Assembly: GCF_040362915.1 (NCBI RefSeq)
Contig: NZ_AP029612.1
Coordinates: 992,001-1,056,000 of the forward strand
DNA from: Sediminibacterium sp. KACHI17
GTDB lineage: Bacteria; Bacteroidota; Bacteroidia; Chitinophagales; Chitinophagaceae
DNA: 64,000 bases
Reading direction: 5' to 3'
A program made the position numbers and the translations under genes. The notes under the pieces are model-generated. The model was not told where the DNA came from and did not search any database. It worked only from the letters and a program-made list of their open reading frames with translations. Shown piece after piece: positions 7,853-16,708 of the stretch (its first letter is position 1; each line of letters begins with the position of its first letter).

Positions 7853-9529
7853 ATGACCAACGAAGCCATTGCCGCTAATTTTTCTCTATTATCAAAGCTC
7901 ATGGACATCCATGGTGACAATGCTTTTAAAGCCAAATCCTACGCCAGCGCGGCTTTCAGCATAGATAAATTACCCGTAGAATTGTCTACCCTTTCTCAGG
8001 ATAAAATTTTTATTCAGAAAGGGATCGGAGAAAGTACAGGGAAAAGGATCATTGAACAATTAGAAACAGGCAGACTTGCCATTCTCGATGAATACCTCGC
8101 AAAAACACCGGAAGGCATCATCGAAATGTTGAACATCAAAGGTATCGGCCCTAAGAAAATTGCTACGATTTGGAAAGAACTGGAAATAGAAACACTGGGA
8201 GAATTATTATACGCCTGTAACGAAAATCGTCTAACACTTTACAAAGGCTTTGGTGAAAAAACACAGAACAATATTCGAGACGCTATTGAATTTTATTTCA
8301 ATGCACTCGGAAGTTATCTCTATCAGCAAATGGAAGAATTTGAACCAAAAGCCACCAAAAAGCTATTGGAAAGCTTCCCGGGAGCAACATTTTTATCCAC
8401 AGGCGCCTATCGAAAACAGCATGAAATTGTGGATATCCTTGAATGGGTTACAACCACTTCTTTGGAACAATTGAAGTCATTTTTTATCCAACAACAATTT
8501 ACCATCGTCTCAGAAAACAGTTCTTACTTATCTGTAAGAGCGATAGAAAATGTAACACTCGGCTTTTATATTTCTACTATCGATTCATGTTTTCAAAAAC
8601 AATTTGAAACAAGTTGTAGCGAAGAATTTTTATCGGCTTGGAAAGTATCTTACCCTTTTGATGCTTCTATTGCATATACTTCCGAAGAAGCCATTTTTGA
8701 GCGTGCCGGTATCGCCTATATACCACCCTATTATCGTGAGGATCCAGCTGTGATTGAAAAAGCAAAAGAGAAAAAATTACCCATTATTATTCAATCAGAT
8801 GATATCAAAGGCATCATTCATAGTCATAGTAAATGGAGTGATGGCAGCCATAGTCTGGAAGAAATGGCCAAAGCAGCAAAAGAACAAGGCCTGGAGTATC
8901 TGGTCATCAGCGACCATTCTAAATCTGCTTTTTATGCCAGTGGATTAGAAATCGAGCGAGTCTTGGCACAACATGAGCAAATCGATGAACTCAATCAGCA
9001 ATTAGGCTCCTTTCGAATATACAAAAGCATTGAAAGCGATATCCTCAACGACGGTAGTCTCGATTATCCGGACGAAGTGCTGGCTTCATTTGATCTGATC
9101 ATCGCTTCTATCCACTCTAACCTGAAAATGCCACAGGATAAAGCAATGATGCGACTGATCACAGCCATTGAAAATCCATATACCAGTATTCTCGGGCACA
9201 TGACCGGCAGACTTTTACTGAGCAGAAACGGATATCCCGTTGATCATGAGAAGATCATTGATGCTTGTGCCGCCAATGATGTGGTCATTGAGCTGAACGC
9301 TCATCCACGAAGATTGGATATTGATTGGCGTTGGATCGGTAAAGCATTAGATAAAGGTGTCTTGATATCCATTAACCCCGATGCCCATGCTATCGATGGA
9401 TTTAAAGACTGTAAATATGGTGTACTGGCTGCTCAAAAAGCCGGGCTGACCAAAGATCAAAATCTTAGCAGTTTTTCTAAAGATCAATTTGAAGCATTTT
9501 TAGTTCAGCAACACGCGAAGAGACCATAA
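7853..9529 (+). CDS. polX: PolX-like protein: helix-hairpin-helix, degenerate polymerase palm, PHP phosphoesterase
   Basis: A 558-residue protein in PolX order: an N-terminal 8-kDa-like helical region, helix-hairpin-helix motifs KGIGESTGKRI (about 56-66) and IKGIGPKKIATIW (about 95-107), a palm-like segment, and a C-terminal PHP domain with HSHSKWSDGSHS (about 323-334), SDHSK and NPDAHAIDG. The PHP domain gives metal-dependent 3'-5' exonuclease or AP-repair activity in PolX proteins. The palm motif that should read GDxD appears as EIVDIL (about 190-195), so the first catalytic aspartate seems lost and synthesis may be absent. The ATG at 7853 is chosen because the longer frame begins within the preceding terminator. 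Confidence 0.85.
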   Translation: MTNEAIAANFSLLSKLMDIHGDNAFKAKSYASAAFSIDKLPVELSTLSQDKIFIQKGIGESTGKRIIEQLETGRLAILDEYLAKTPEGIIEMLNIKGIGPKKIATIWKELEIETLGELLYACNENRLTLYKGFGEKTQNNIRDAIEFYFNALGSYLYQQMEEFEPKATKKLLESFPGATFLSTGAYRKQHEIVDILEWVTTTSLEQLKSFFIQQQFTIVSENSSYLSVRAIENVTLGFYISTIDSCFQKQFETSCSEEFLSAWKVSYPFDASIAYTSEEAIFERAGIAYIPPYYREDPAVIEKAKEKKLPIIIQSDDIKGIIHSHSKWSDGSHSLEEMAKAAKEQGLEYLVISDHSKSAFYASGLEIERVLAQHEQIDELNQQLGSFRIYKSIESDILNDGSLDYPDEVLASFDLIIASIHSNLKMPQDKAMMRLITAIENPYTSILGHMTGRLLLSRNGYPVDHEKIIDACAANDVVIELNAHPRRLDIDWRWIGKALDKGVLISINPDAHAIDGFKDCKYGVLAAQKAGLTKDQNLSSFSKDQFEAFLVQQHAKRP

Positions 9530-9564
9530 GCGAATACAGTTCAATCATTTTCAACTACAATAGC

Positions 9565-12500
9565 TTATTTAGTTACGAGAGGTAACTGTATAAAGAAAGT
9601 AGTGCCCGTACCTTCTTGTGTTTCAAACCAGATACGTCCATTGGCATTTTCTACGATGCCTTTACACATTGCAAGACCTAAGCCGGTACCTGAAGATTTT
9701 GTAGTGAAGTTGGGTGTAAATATTTTCGATTGCATGGACTCAGGAATACCGCCCGCATTGTCTTTCACTGAAAGCAATACTGTTTCATCCTTTGTTTCCA
9801 GCGACACAAAAACATCCACCATTTCATCTCCTGATCTGGCTTCTGATGCATTCTGCAATAGGTTCGTCAACAAACGATTCATTTGAACTCGGTCTGCCAA
9901 CACTCGAACAGAATGGGTCGAAGGCTCCCAATGAATATTTAATCCGGGATGCGTGCGATAAAGACGTACAACAGATTCAATGACTTCCTGAAGATCTAAT
10001 GTCTCCATCTGCGCATTTCCAATATTGGCAAACTGTGAAAAATCACCCGCTATTTTTGATAACTGATCGATCTGCTCAATCAACGTAACAGCCATATTGG
10101 ATGTTAGCTGTTTTACATCGGGAGCTCCATTCAAAATAGCTTTCTGCAAGTATTGTATACTTAGTTTCATGGGTGTAAGCGGATTCTTGATCTCATGCGC
10201 TACCTGTCGGGCCATTTCCCGCCATGCACCTTCCCGCTCGCTTCTCGCCAATGCCTGAGCACTCTCTCCCAGCTTTTTCACCATTTTGTTATATTCCGCT
10301 ACTAACAATCCGATCTCATCATTTCTCGTCCAGATGATTTCCTGATTGTCTTTACCAATATTCATCTGACGCATTTTTTCACCGATCAGACTAAATGATG
10401 CAGTGATCCTACTGGTTAAAAAGAAGGCAATGGCTCCGGCTACCAGGAAGATAAAGGCGTTCAGATTGATCAGTGTTGCCAGAAATCCAGATATCTCCTG
10501 ATTCAATTCATTTTGAGAATTCAGATATGGAATATTCAGGTATGCATAATTATCTCCAGACTCATCCGAAAGAGGTACATAAATACTGAGATATTCAAAA
10601 TCACCCACTTTTTCGGATTGTATATAGCGAATATTATTATCATAATGCAATTGCTGATAGGCTCTTGGCTCCATCTGTGTGCTAAGCAAATGCTTATTGT
10701 ATATATAAGGCTGTGTTGAAACCAACAGGTTCCCATTGATATCATAAAAATTGACATCTACATTGTGCAAATCAGAAACTTCAGCAATATCTCGTTCCAG
10801 TGTTTTGGTAAGAATATTATTCTGAACGGTCAATACATCGTCAAAACTAAACTGTGAATTCAGTTTACTATTGATCTCATTACCCATCACTTGTATGGCC
10901 TTCGATAAACGGTCTTCATTGCTTCTGTTGAATCGAATAATAAAGAATGAAATAGTGGCGATACCAATCACAACAAATGAAAAGACACTCAAGAAAATAA
11001 TGGTCGACTGTATCTGTGTACGAATATTAAAACGAAACAGTTTCTTGATCTCACGCCATTTAAATCGTGCTTTCAATAATTGTCCCCCTGTATGAAAAAT
11101 AAAAACGATGAATAAGAATGAACAGAATAAATATGCAAACAAGGTCAATGATTCAACTAGCCATGTATTGCGCTTTACCAAAAGCACTTGTTTATCATCT
11201 CCACTGTTATACCAAAGTTCGCTGTAATCACCTACCACTTTATATGTGTATTCAAACTCAGGTACTTCCTTTTTATTCAGTCTTGAAGGGAAACTATAGG
11301 TATTGAAATAATTGATCAAACTACCCTTGTTATAAATGGCGTAGGCGTAATTCGTATTCAGGTCAGATGACAGGTCCTGTGCCTGGTTGAATAGCTCAGG
11401 ATATAAAGCTTCACTCTTATATCGCTTGGATTTTGCGATGACAAAAATATACCCCAGGGTATTTTTCCGATCCTTTACTTCCTTTTGATAGAGATAACTA
11501 AACCCTTCACCTGTATTATCATAGCTGTATAATCCCGGTATAACTGTAGGTCGGGCCTGGTTCAAGACAATGGTCTTGATAGCTGCATAATCTGTAGAAT
11601 CCTCATTATATAAAGGATGATAGAGGCTGTCAAATGTATAGATACGCGTATCGTATTTATTCAGGTATCCCGAAAAGTTCTGGTTGATGAGACTATCCTT
11701 TATGAACTTATTGGTATACTCACTTTGAAAGCGATAAAAGTTTTGCTTTAAAAATTCATCATCAAAATTGGTAGCAGCAATATTCAATAAATTTTCTCCG
11801 GATGGATCTACCTGCAGAGCCAGCTTCTGTGCGATTCTTTTCCGTTGTTCGAACTCGGTGATCCTATTCTCATACATGACAACAGCAGCAATAGAGAATG
11901 TAAAGAACATCACCCAAAAAATAAAGAAAGGCGATCGCAGCAAGGGCAGATTAAGATCAGATTTGCGCAAGTGAAGAATGACCAGGTATAAGATCAACCA
12001 TATAAGTATACCCAACCCGGATGGGATCTCTTTATTGGAATAAGATAAGAGCAAGCAAAGAAAACCGCTGATTGCAACAGTAATGGCTTGTTCAAATAAA
12101 GGGAATTTACGTTCTGTGATCGGACGGAGAACGATCTGAGAAAACTCAAAAAAACTAAGAACGAGAAAACACAGGATCACAAAAGAAATAACACTATAAA
12201 AATCGAGACTGAAGAAATTCGTTACATCGGTCGATATTTTGGAATCTTGAACCAAACTTTTGATGACATCTACAATAAGGTAGCCCATCAAAGTGAGTAA
12301 AGAAATGCCTCCATAGTTCCTGATCTTAACCGGCAGAGGCTTTATAAACCATGTCTTACCATCAGTATAATTCTTATATACGCCGATCAACCAGAATAAC
12401 AAGACCGAATTGACCAAGAGATCTCCTAATGATGGATGCAATGCGTTGGAAGCATAGATCGATGGATCATATAAGGGCAGTTTGGAATAATCAAATGGAA

Positions 12501-13308
12501 AATTGAATTGATAAGCGATCAATCGAATCAATAAAACCAAGCCAACCAATAAAGCATAGCCAATCCGGAATCCATTTCTTTGCATTACTTCCACACAAAT
12601 GGAATGAAAGAAGACGAGTAAAAAAACGATCGCTAATACCCGTAATAAAATAGTAACGCCATCATAAGATAAAAATGATTTCCCTTGCTTCAAGCGAATT
12701 CCGAATAATGTATTCCCTTCGCTATTATAGATGGGTAGTACATCTTCACCGGGCACTGTTATCAACTCATATTGTTCATCCAATCCGTCATATCCGGCAA
12801 AATCACTGTGGAGGTATTTATTTTCGATAAAGTAAGACCACCGGATGGGTATCATACCTAAGATCAATAAGTCACGGTCATTTAGTGAAATCTTTCGTTT
12901 TATGATCTCAAATTCTCCATTTCTTTTTACAGAGAACCAGCTACTATCTTGTCGGTATAGATCATCCGGTACTGTATAATACTGATTGGTATTCCAGTAC
13001 AATAATGCAGGAGGAGCAACAGCATTGAGTTCATAAATAAATAAACCATATCCTTCTTTGACCATTTTTTCCTTCTGCTCATTGTTCTTGGATATGATCA
13101 GTGCATTGATCCGAGCGGTATCATCCACTAACTTCTCCAGCTTTTCTTCCAGCCGGACAATTCGTTGTGATAATTTTGATTGAACTTTTTGAGGTGATGC
13201 GTTATAACTCCAGTAGTTGATGAATATAAATGAAAAAGTGTACAGCCATGCTGCTGTAATGATCAAATAACCATGTTTATAAATCGCTTTTTGTAGTGTA
13301 CTGATCAA
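9565..13308 (-). CDS. Large NtrY-like sensor histidine kinase
   Basis: A 1247-residue membrane kinase, far longer than usual. It has an N-terminal helix, a periplasmic segment, about eight helices between residues 225 and 500, a second extracellular region, two helices near 725-790, a further sensor region, a final helix and a HAMP linker. The catalytic core follows: H-box HEIKNPLTPMKLS with the phospho-accepting histidine at about 1038, N-box NLLQNASEA, and G-boxes DNAGGIP and GTGLGLAMCKGIVE. This order resembles NtrY. No response regulator is adjacent, so its partner is elsewhere. Its ATG overlaps the mazG stop by 4 bp, indicating translational coupling. Confidence 0.9.
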   Translation of the reverse strand: MISTLQKAIYKHGYLIITAAWLYTFSFIFINYWSYNASPQKVQSKLSQRIVRLEEKLEKLVDDTARINALIISKNNEQKEKMVKEGYGLFIYELNAVAPPALLYWNTNQYYTVPDDLYRQDSSWFSVKRNGEFEIIKRKISLNDRDLLILGMIPIRWSYFIENKYLHSDFAGYDGLDEQYELITVPGEDVLPIYNSEGNTLFGIRLKQGKSFLSYDGVTILLRVLAIVFLLVFFHSICVEVMQRNGFRIGYALLVGLVLLIRLIAYQFNFPFDYSKLPLYDPSIYASNALHPSLGDLLVNSVLLFWLIGVYKNYTDGKTWFIKPLPVKIRNYGGISLLTLMGYLIVDVIKSLVQDSKISTDVTNFFSLDFYSVISFVILCFLVLSFFEFSQIVLRPITERKFPLFEQAITVAISGFLCLLLSYSNKEIPSGLGILIWLILYLVILHLRKSDLNLPLLRSPFFIFWVMFFTFSIAAVVMYENRITEFEQRKRIAQKLALQVDPSGENLLNIAATNFDDEFLKQNFYRFQSEYTNKFIKDSLINQNFSGYLNKYDTRIYTFDSLYHPLYNEDSTDYAAIKTIVLNQARPTVIPGLYSYDNTGEGFSYLYQKEVKDRKNTLGYIFVIAKSKRYKSEALYPELFNQAQDLSSDLNTNYAYAIYNKGSLINYFNTYSFPSRLNKKEVPEFEYTYKVVGDYSELWYNSGDDKQVLLVKRNTWLVESLTLFAYLFCSFLFIVFIFHTGGQLLKARFKWREIKKLFRFNIRTQIQSTIIFLSVFSFVVIGIATISFFIIRFNRSNEDRLSKAIQVMGNEINSKLNSQFSFDDVLTVQNNILTKTLERDIAEVSDLHNVDVNFYDINGNLLVSTQPYIYNKHLLSTQMEPRAYQQLHYDNNIRYIQSEKVGDFEYLSIYVPLSDESGDNYAYLNIPYLNSQNELNQEISGFLATLINLNAFIFLVAGAIAFFLTSRITASFSLIGEKMRQMNIGKDNQEIIWTRNDEIGLLVAEYNKMVKKLGESAQALARSEREGAWREMARQVAHEIKNPLTPMKLSIQYLQKAILNGAPDVKQLTSNMAVTLIEQIDQLSKIAGDFSQFANIGNAQMETLDLQEVIESVVRLYRTHPGLNIHWEPSTHSVRVLADRVQMNRLLTNLLQNASEARSGDEMVDVFVSLETKDETVLLSVKDNAGGIPESMQSKIFTPNFTTKSSGTGLGLAMCKGIVENANGRIWFETQEGTGTTFFIQLPLVTK

Positions 13309-14081
13309 GGTGCTACTTTTTTCTTTTTGATCTCGTTCCAGAGCTCATCCATGGCTTCTAATGACATACTCCCTAGTTGTAGCCCCTTCTCCGCAGCCAT
13401 CTTTTCCATCTCCTGAAAACGATACATAAATTTTTTGTTGGTACGCTCCAAAGCGGCCTCGGCATCTATCTGCAAAAACCGTGCATAATTGATCAAACTA
13501 AAGAGCAGGTCTCCAAATTCATCTTCAATGGCATCTTTTTGTTCTGATTCAACGGCTTCCAGCAGTTCCCCTGTTTCTTCCTGTACTTTCTTCCATACAT
13601 CTTCGCGATTGTCCCATTCAAACCCTACCTGTTTTGCTTTTTCCTGGATACGAGCTGCTTTCACAACAGCGGGAAGTGATTTTGGAACCCCACTCAATAC
13701 GGATTTCTTCCCCTCCTTCATTTTGATCTGCTCCCAATTTCTCTTTACGTCTTCTTCATCCTTCACCTGTACATCTCCATAAATATGTGGATGGCGATTG
13801 ATCAATTTAGCGGCGATACCATCAATGACTTCCTGCAATACAAATTGCTGCTGCTCAGTGCCGATCTTACTGTAAAAAAGGATATGCAGCAGCATATCGC
13901 CCAATTCTTCTTTGATACCCTTCCAATCGTTGGCATCGATGGCATCTGCCAGCTCATAGGTTTCTTCAATGGTCATTGAGCGCAGCGTATGAATGGTCTG
14001 CTTACGATCCCATGGACATTGTTCGCGCAGTTCATCCATGATGGTTACCAATTTTAAAAAGCTATCACTCAATTCTTTCAT
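13305..14081 (-). CDS. mazG: Nucleoside triphosphate pyrophosphohydrolase MazG
   Basis: A 258-residue cytosolic house-cleaning enzyme that hydrolyses NTPs, including aberrant ones, to NMP and pyrophosphate. It has two MazG repeats: the first with CPWDRKQTIHTLRSMTIEE, EETYELADAI and KEELGDMLLHI, giving the ExxE..ExxD magnesium site; the second with EETGELLEAVE and EDEFGDLLFSLINYAR. Length and motifs match full MazG. It begins the operon that continues into the large histidine kinase with a 4-bp overlap, hinting at a link between nucleotide stress and signalling that is not otherwise shown. Confidence 0.95.
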   Translation of the reverse strand: MKELSDSFLKLVTIMDELREQCPWDRKQTIHTLRSMTIEETYELADAIDANDWKGIKEELGDMLLHILFYSKIGTEQQQFVLQEVIDGIAAKLINRHPHIYGDVQVKDEEDVKRNWEQIKMKEGKKSVLSGVPKSLPAVVKAARIQEKAKQVGFEWDNREDVWKKVQEETGELLEAVESEQKDAIEDEFGDLLFSLINYARFLQIDAEAALERTNKKFMYRFQEMEKMAAEKGLQLGSMSLEAMDELWNEIKKKKVAP

Positions 14082-14098
14082 AATCGTTCATTTCAACA

Positions 14099-15223
14099 TT
14101 ATAAAGTAAAAGCAGAGAAAAGGAAAAATACCCCAAACAATAAAAGCATCACAAACAAGGATAAGAACAGAAGGAACATGTATTTAAGGATTGTGACTGC
14201 TCTTCTTTGTCCGTAAAAATTACGCATGGATTTATATAAATAGAAGAACCCTGCGAATGTAAATACACCGCCTATCCAGTCCTGCTCCTGGTGAGAGATC
14301 ATGGTCAGTATACTATTCAGCCAAAGCCCCGACAGGATAATAATGAATAAAGCACAATACAGATGTATCGAATAAATCACATGATTTACATAATAGAACT
14401 GCTTATGCTTGAAATAAAGCAGCAACAGTAAAAAACCGAATAAAGGCAAAGACAAAAAGAGCATCTGGGGAAAGAAATGAATGAACTTATTGGTCACTGC
14501 CTTTAAAATCGCTGATCCATCGTTGTTATATTTTTCATTGAGATGGATATCCTGACGTTTTACCGCCCGCTTCAAGAATCCATCCCTCTCACGCTCTGGT
14601 AATGAGGCCTGAACTGAATCATACTGCTGAACCGATTTCAGCTCTCGATATTTTGTTTCTTTATCAAAAGACACCAGTGTAAAGCTTCCATTGGATAAAG
14701 ACTTAACACTGTCTATTAAAGAACTGTCTTTTTGAACCATTGCAAGTTCTGCTTCAACATTTTTTAGCTTCTCCTTTAATCTTTCAGCAGCAAAAGAAGC
14801 GGTGTCTTTTTGGATCTTTTTTTCCAGACGAGTTTTTTCATTTTGCAGGTCTTCGATCACTTCCTCTAGCGTATCTCGTTTCTCTTTGATATCGATCGCT
14901 TCTTCTTTTTGATAGAAACTAAAGAATATCAGGAAGAAAAATGCAGAGGTGAATACATACATCCTGATGGGATGGAGATAATCAGCCCTTCTCCCCCGAA
15001 GATATTCATGGGATAAAAAACCGGGTCTGAAAAGCAGGTATTTAAGTGTACTGAAAAATTTACCGTCGAAATGAATGATATCATACACGAAATGAGTTAC
15101 AAGATGCCAAAAGCTGTCTTTGGGTTCTATATTTTCCTGACCGCAATAATGACAAAATCGCCCGTGAAGGGCGGCACCGCAGTTAAGACAGATTTTTTCT
15201 TTCCTTTCAGGTAAATGTGACAC
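14099..15223 (-). CDS. DUF3667 membrane protein with N-terminal zinc ribbon
   Basis: A 374-residue protein beginning at GTG. Residues about 12-30 form a zinc ribbon (CLNCGAALHGRFCHYCG), followed by the DUF3667 signature FDGKFFSTLKYLLFRPG and HPIRMYVFTSAFFFLIF. A charged coiled-coil insert of about 110 residues (KEKRDTLEEVIEDLQNEK) comes next, then four membrane helices in the C-terminal third. The family is typical of Bacteroidota and of unknown function. It lies 17 bp upstream of mazG in the same direction and may lead the mazG-kinase operon. Confidence 0.8.
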   Translation of the reverse strand: MSHLPERKEKICLNCGAALHGRFCHYCGQENIEPKDSFWHLVTHFVYDIIHFDGKFFSTLKYLLFRPGFLSHEYLRGRRADYLHPIRMYVFTSAFFFLIFFSFYQKEEAIDIKEKRDTLEEVIEDLQNEKTRLEKKIQKDTASFAAERLKEKLKNVEAELAMVQKDSSLIDSVKSLSNGSFTLVSFDKETKYRELKSVQQYDSVQASLPERERDGFLKRAVKRQDIHLNEKYNNDGSAILKAVTNKFIHFFPQMLFLSLPLFGFLLLLLYFKHKQFYYVNHVIYSIHLYCALFIIILSGLWLNSILTMISHQEQDWIGGVFTFAGFFYLYKSMRNFYGQRRAVTILKYMFLLFLSLFVMLLLFGVFFLFSAFTL

Positions 15224-15335
15224 TTGTTAACGTTTGACTAAAAATACAGAACTAATCCTATGCAACAAGTGGCTAAGCGGCGATGTTGCCTGAATGTTGA
15301 AAAATGAACAGCAGGATTTAAGTAATTTTACCACC

Positions 15336-16169
15336 ATGATAAAAAGACTTCCGGTAATCATCTATCTGTTGCTGGCTTTTAGTGCCAATGCTCAATATTA
15401 TTTCAATGATATCATCTCCATCAAGCAGGGGAATGATCAATATCGGTTATTGAGAAGTCAAAAGATCGCAAGTGTGAAAGCCATTTCATATGAGCCGGAT
15501 AATAGTCTTACAGAGGGTTTTTCTGTTACACAAGAAATCAGCCGCGACGGCAAGAAAGTGACCATCACTACAACCAATAATAATCAAACCGGCACCACCG
15601 TCAATAACTATGATATGGGCATCCTAAAGCGGACCCAGTCTAACAATAAAAACATCAGCAATAAAACTGATTACAGTTATGATGCCCAAGGGCGTATCCA
15701 AAAAGTTCATTTATCTACTGTAGATACTTTTATGAACAGTACGATCGCTGAAGTGCACGAATGGTCGTATGACGAATATGGTGCTCCATCAAAAATGCTG
15801 CGAATCAAAAACAATACTGACACGATCATCGTTCAGTTCATCAAAGATGATCAGCAAAATATTGGTGAAGAAGTATGGAAGAAAAATGACCGTGTCGTTG
15901 AACGTTACTACTACTATTACAATAATAACCGACAGCTTACAGATATTGTACGATATAACAGTAAAGCCAAGAAGTTACTGCCCGATTTTATTTATGAATA
16001 CAATACTTCCAATCAATTAAGTCAGATGACACAATTTTCACTGGGCAGCAGTAATTATTTTGTCTGGAAATACAAGTACAATGATAAAGGGCTCAAAATT
16101 GAAGAGACTTGTAGTGATAAAAGCAAACTCCAGATTGGCAGAATCGAATATCAATACACCAGCTTATAA
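15336..16169 (+). CDS. Secreted protein with YD/RHS-like repeats
   Basis: A 277-residue protein with a signal peptide (MIKRLPVIIYLLLAFSANAQ). The mature part contains degenerate YD-type repeats: YSYDAQGRIQKVHLS, WSYDEYGAPSKMLRI, YEYNTSNQLSQMTQF and YKYNDKGLKIEETC, the pattern of RHS-repeat and antigen-like surface proteins. It is far too short to be a toxin-bearing Rhs protein, so an extracytoplasmic beta-strand repeat protein of unknown role is the safe call. The start is the ATG at 15336, where the signal peptide begins; the frame is open further upstream. It converges on the next gene. Confidence 0.7.
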   Translation: MIKRLPVIIYLLLAFSANAQYYFNDIISIKQGNDQYRLLRSQKIASVKAISYEPDNSLTEGFSVTQEISRDGKKVTITTTNNNQTGTTVNNYDMGILKRTQSNNKNISNKTDYSYDAQGRIQKVHLSTVDTFMNSTIAEVHEWSYDEYGAPSKMLRIKNNTDTIIVQFIKDDQQNIGEEVWKKNDRVVERYYYYYNNNRQLTDIVRYNSKAKKLLPDFIYEYNTSNQLSQMTQFSLGSSNYFVWKYKYNDKGLKIEETCSDKSKLQIGRIEYQYTSL

Positions 16170-16180
16170 TTATTTTCCAG

Positions 16181-16618
16181 CTAGTCGAGGTATTTTTTCT
16201 TTTTCTCTTCCTTGAATTCCATTTGTTCGATCAAGGATTCGGGACTTGGATTATTGGTTACCGAAACTGCGATTTGAAACAAAGCGAAACAGAGTACTAC
16301 AGACATCACCAGCTCTCCCCATGAGATCCAGTAGCCCCAAAATGTATATACAGCGCCTTTTTCAGGAAGTCCGGTCTCATAAATGACAGTTAGTTTTTGC
16401 CCTTCCTCAATGTTTCGAAAAATATAATTCGGATCAATCGCGAACTCTTTTGTCCCGGTATTAAAAACTGCCTTCAGAACAGGTTTTCCATCAGTTATAT
16501 TGACTGTTTTCCTAACAATAGCAGGCACCTGTACTCCATCAAAATAATCAGGCTGCCTGGTAAACAACAGGTAACAGCCAAAACAAACAAGGTAGAGTAT
16601 GAAGACACCTTTATACAT
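16181..16618 (-). CDS. Small membrane protein, DUF3592-like
   Basis: A 145-residue protein with a helix at each end (VFILYLVCFGCYLLF near residue 5, and WGELVMSVVLCFALFQIAV near 100) and an extracytoplasmic beta-rich domain between them (IVRKTVNITDGKPVLKAVFN). The layout resembles DUF3592 proteins, but recognition is weak. The open frame runs upstream to 16675 only because of simple repeats; ATG at 16618 starts at the first membrane helix. It lies downstream of smc, separated by a 24-bp inverted repeat. Confidence 0.65.
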   Translation of the reverse strand: MYKGVFILYLVCFGCYLLFTRQPDYFDGVQVPAIVRKTVNITDGKPVLKAVFNTGTKEFAIDPNYIFRNIEEGQKLTVIYETGLPEKGAVYTFWGYWISWGELVMSVVLCFALFQIAVSVTNNPSPESLIEQMEFKEEKKKKYLD

Positions 16619-16634
16619 AGCAGATAAGATATAA

Positions 16635-16700
16635 AAAAGTGAAAGGTGAAAAGTGAAATGGGTTAAAACAACCACCTTTCACTTTTCACCTTTCACTTTT
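16635..16700. repeat. 24-bp perfect inverted repeat of simple words
   Basis: 16635-16658 is the exact reverse complement of 16677-16700 with an 18-nt loop. Each arm is made of the words gtgaaa and ggtgaaa. It fills the gap between smc and the small membrane protein. Confidence 0.9.
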
Positions 16701-16708
16701 CAAGAATA

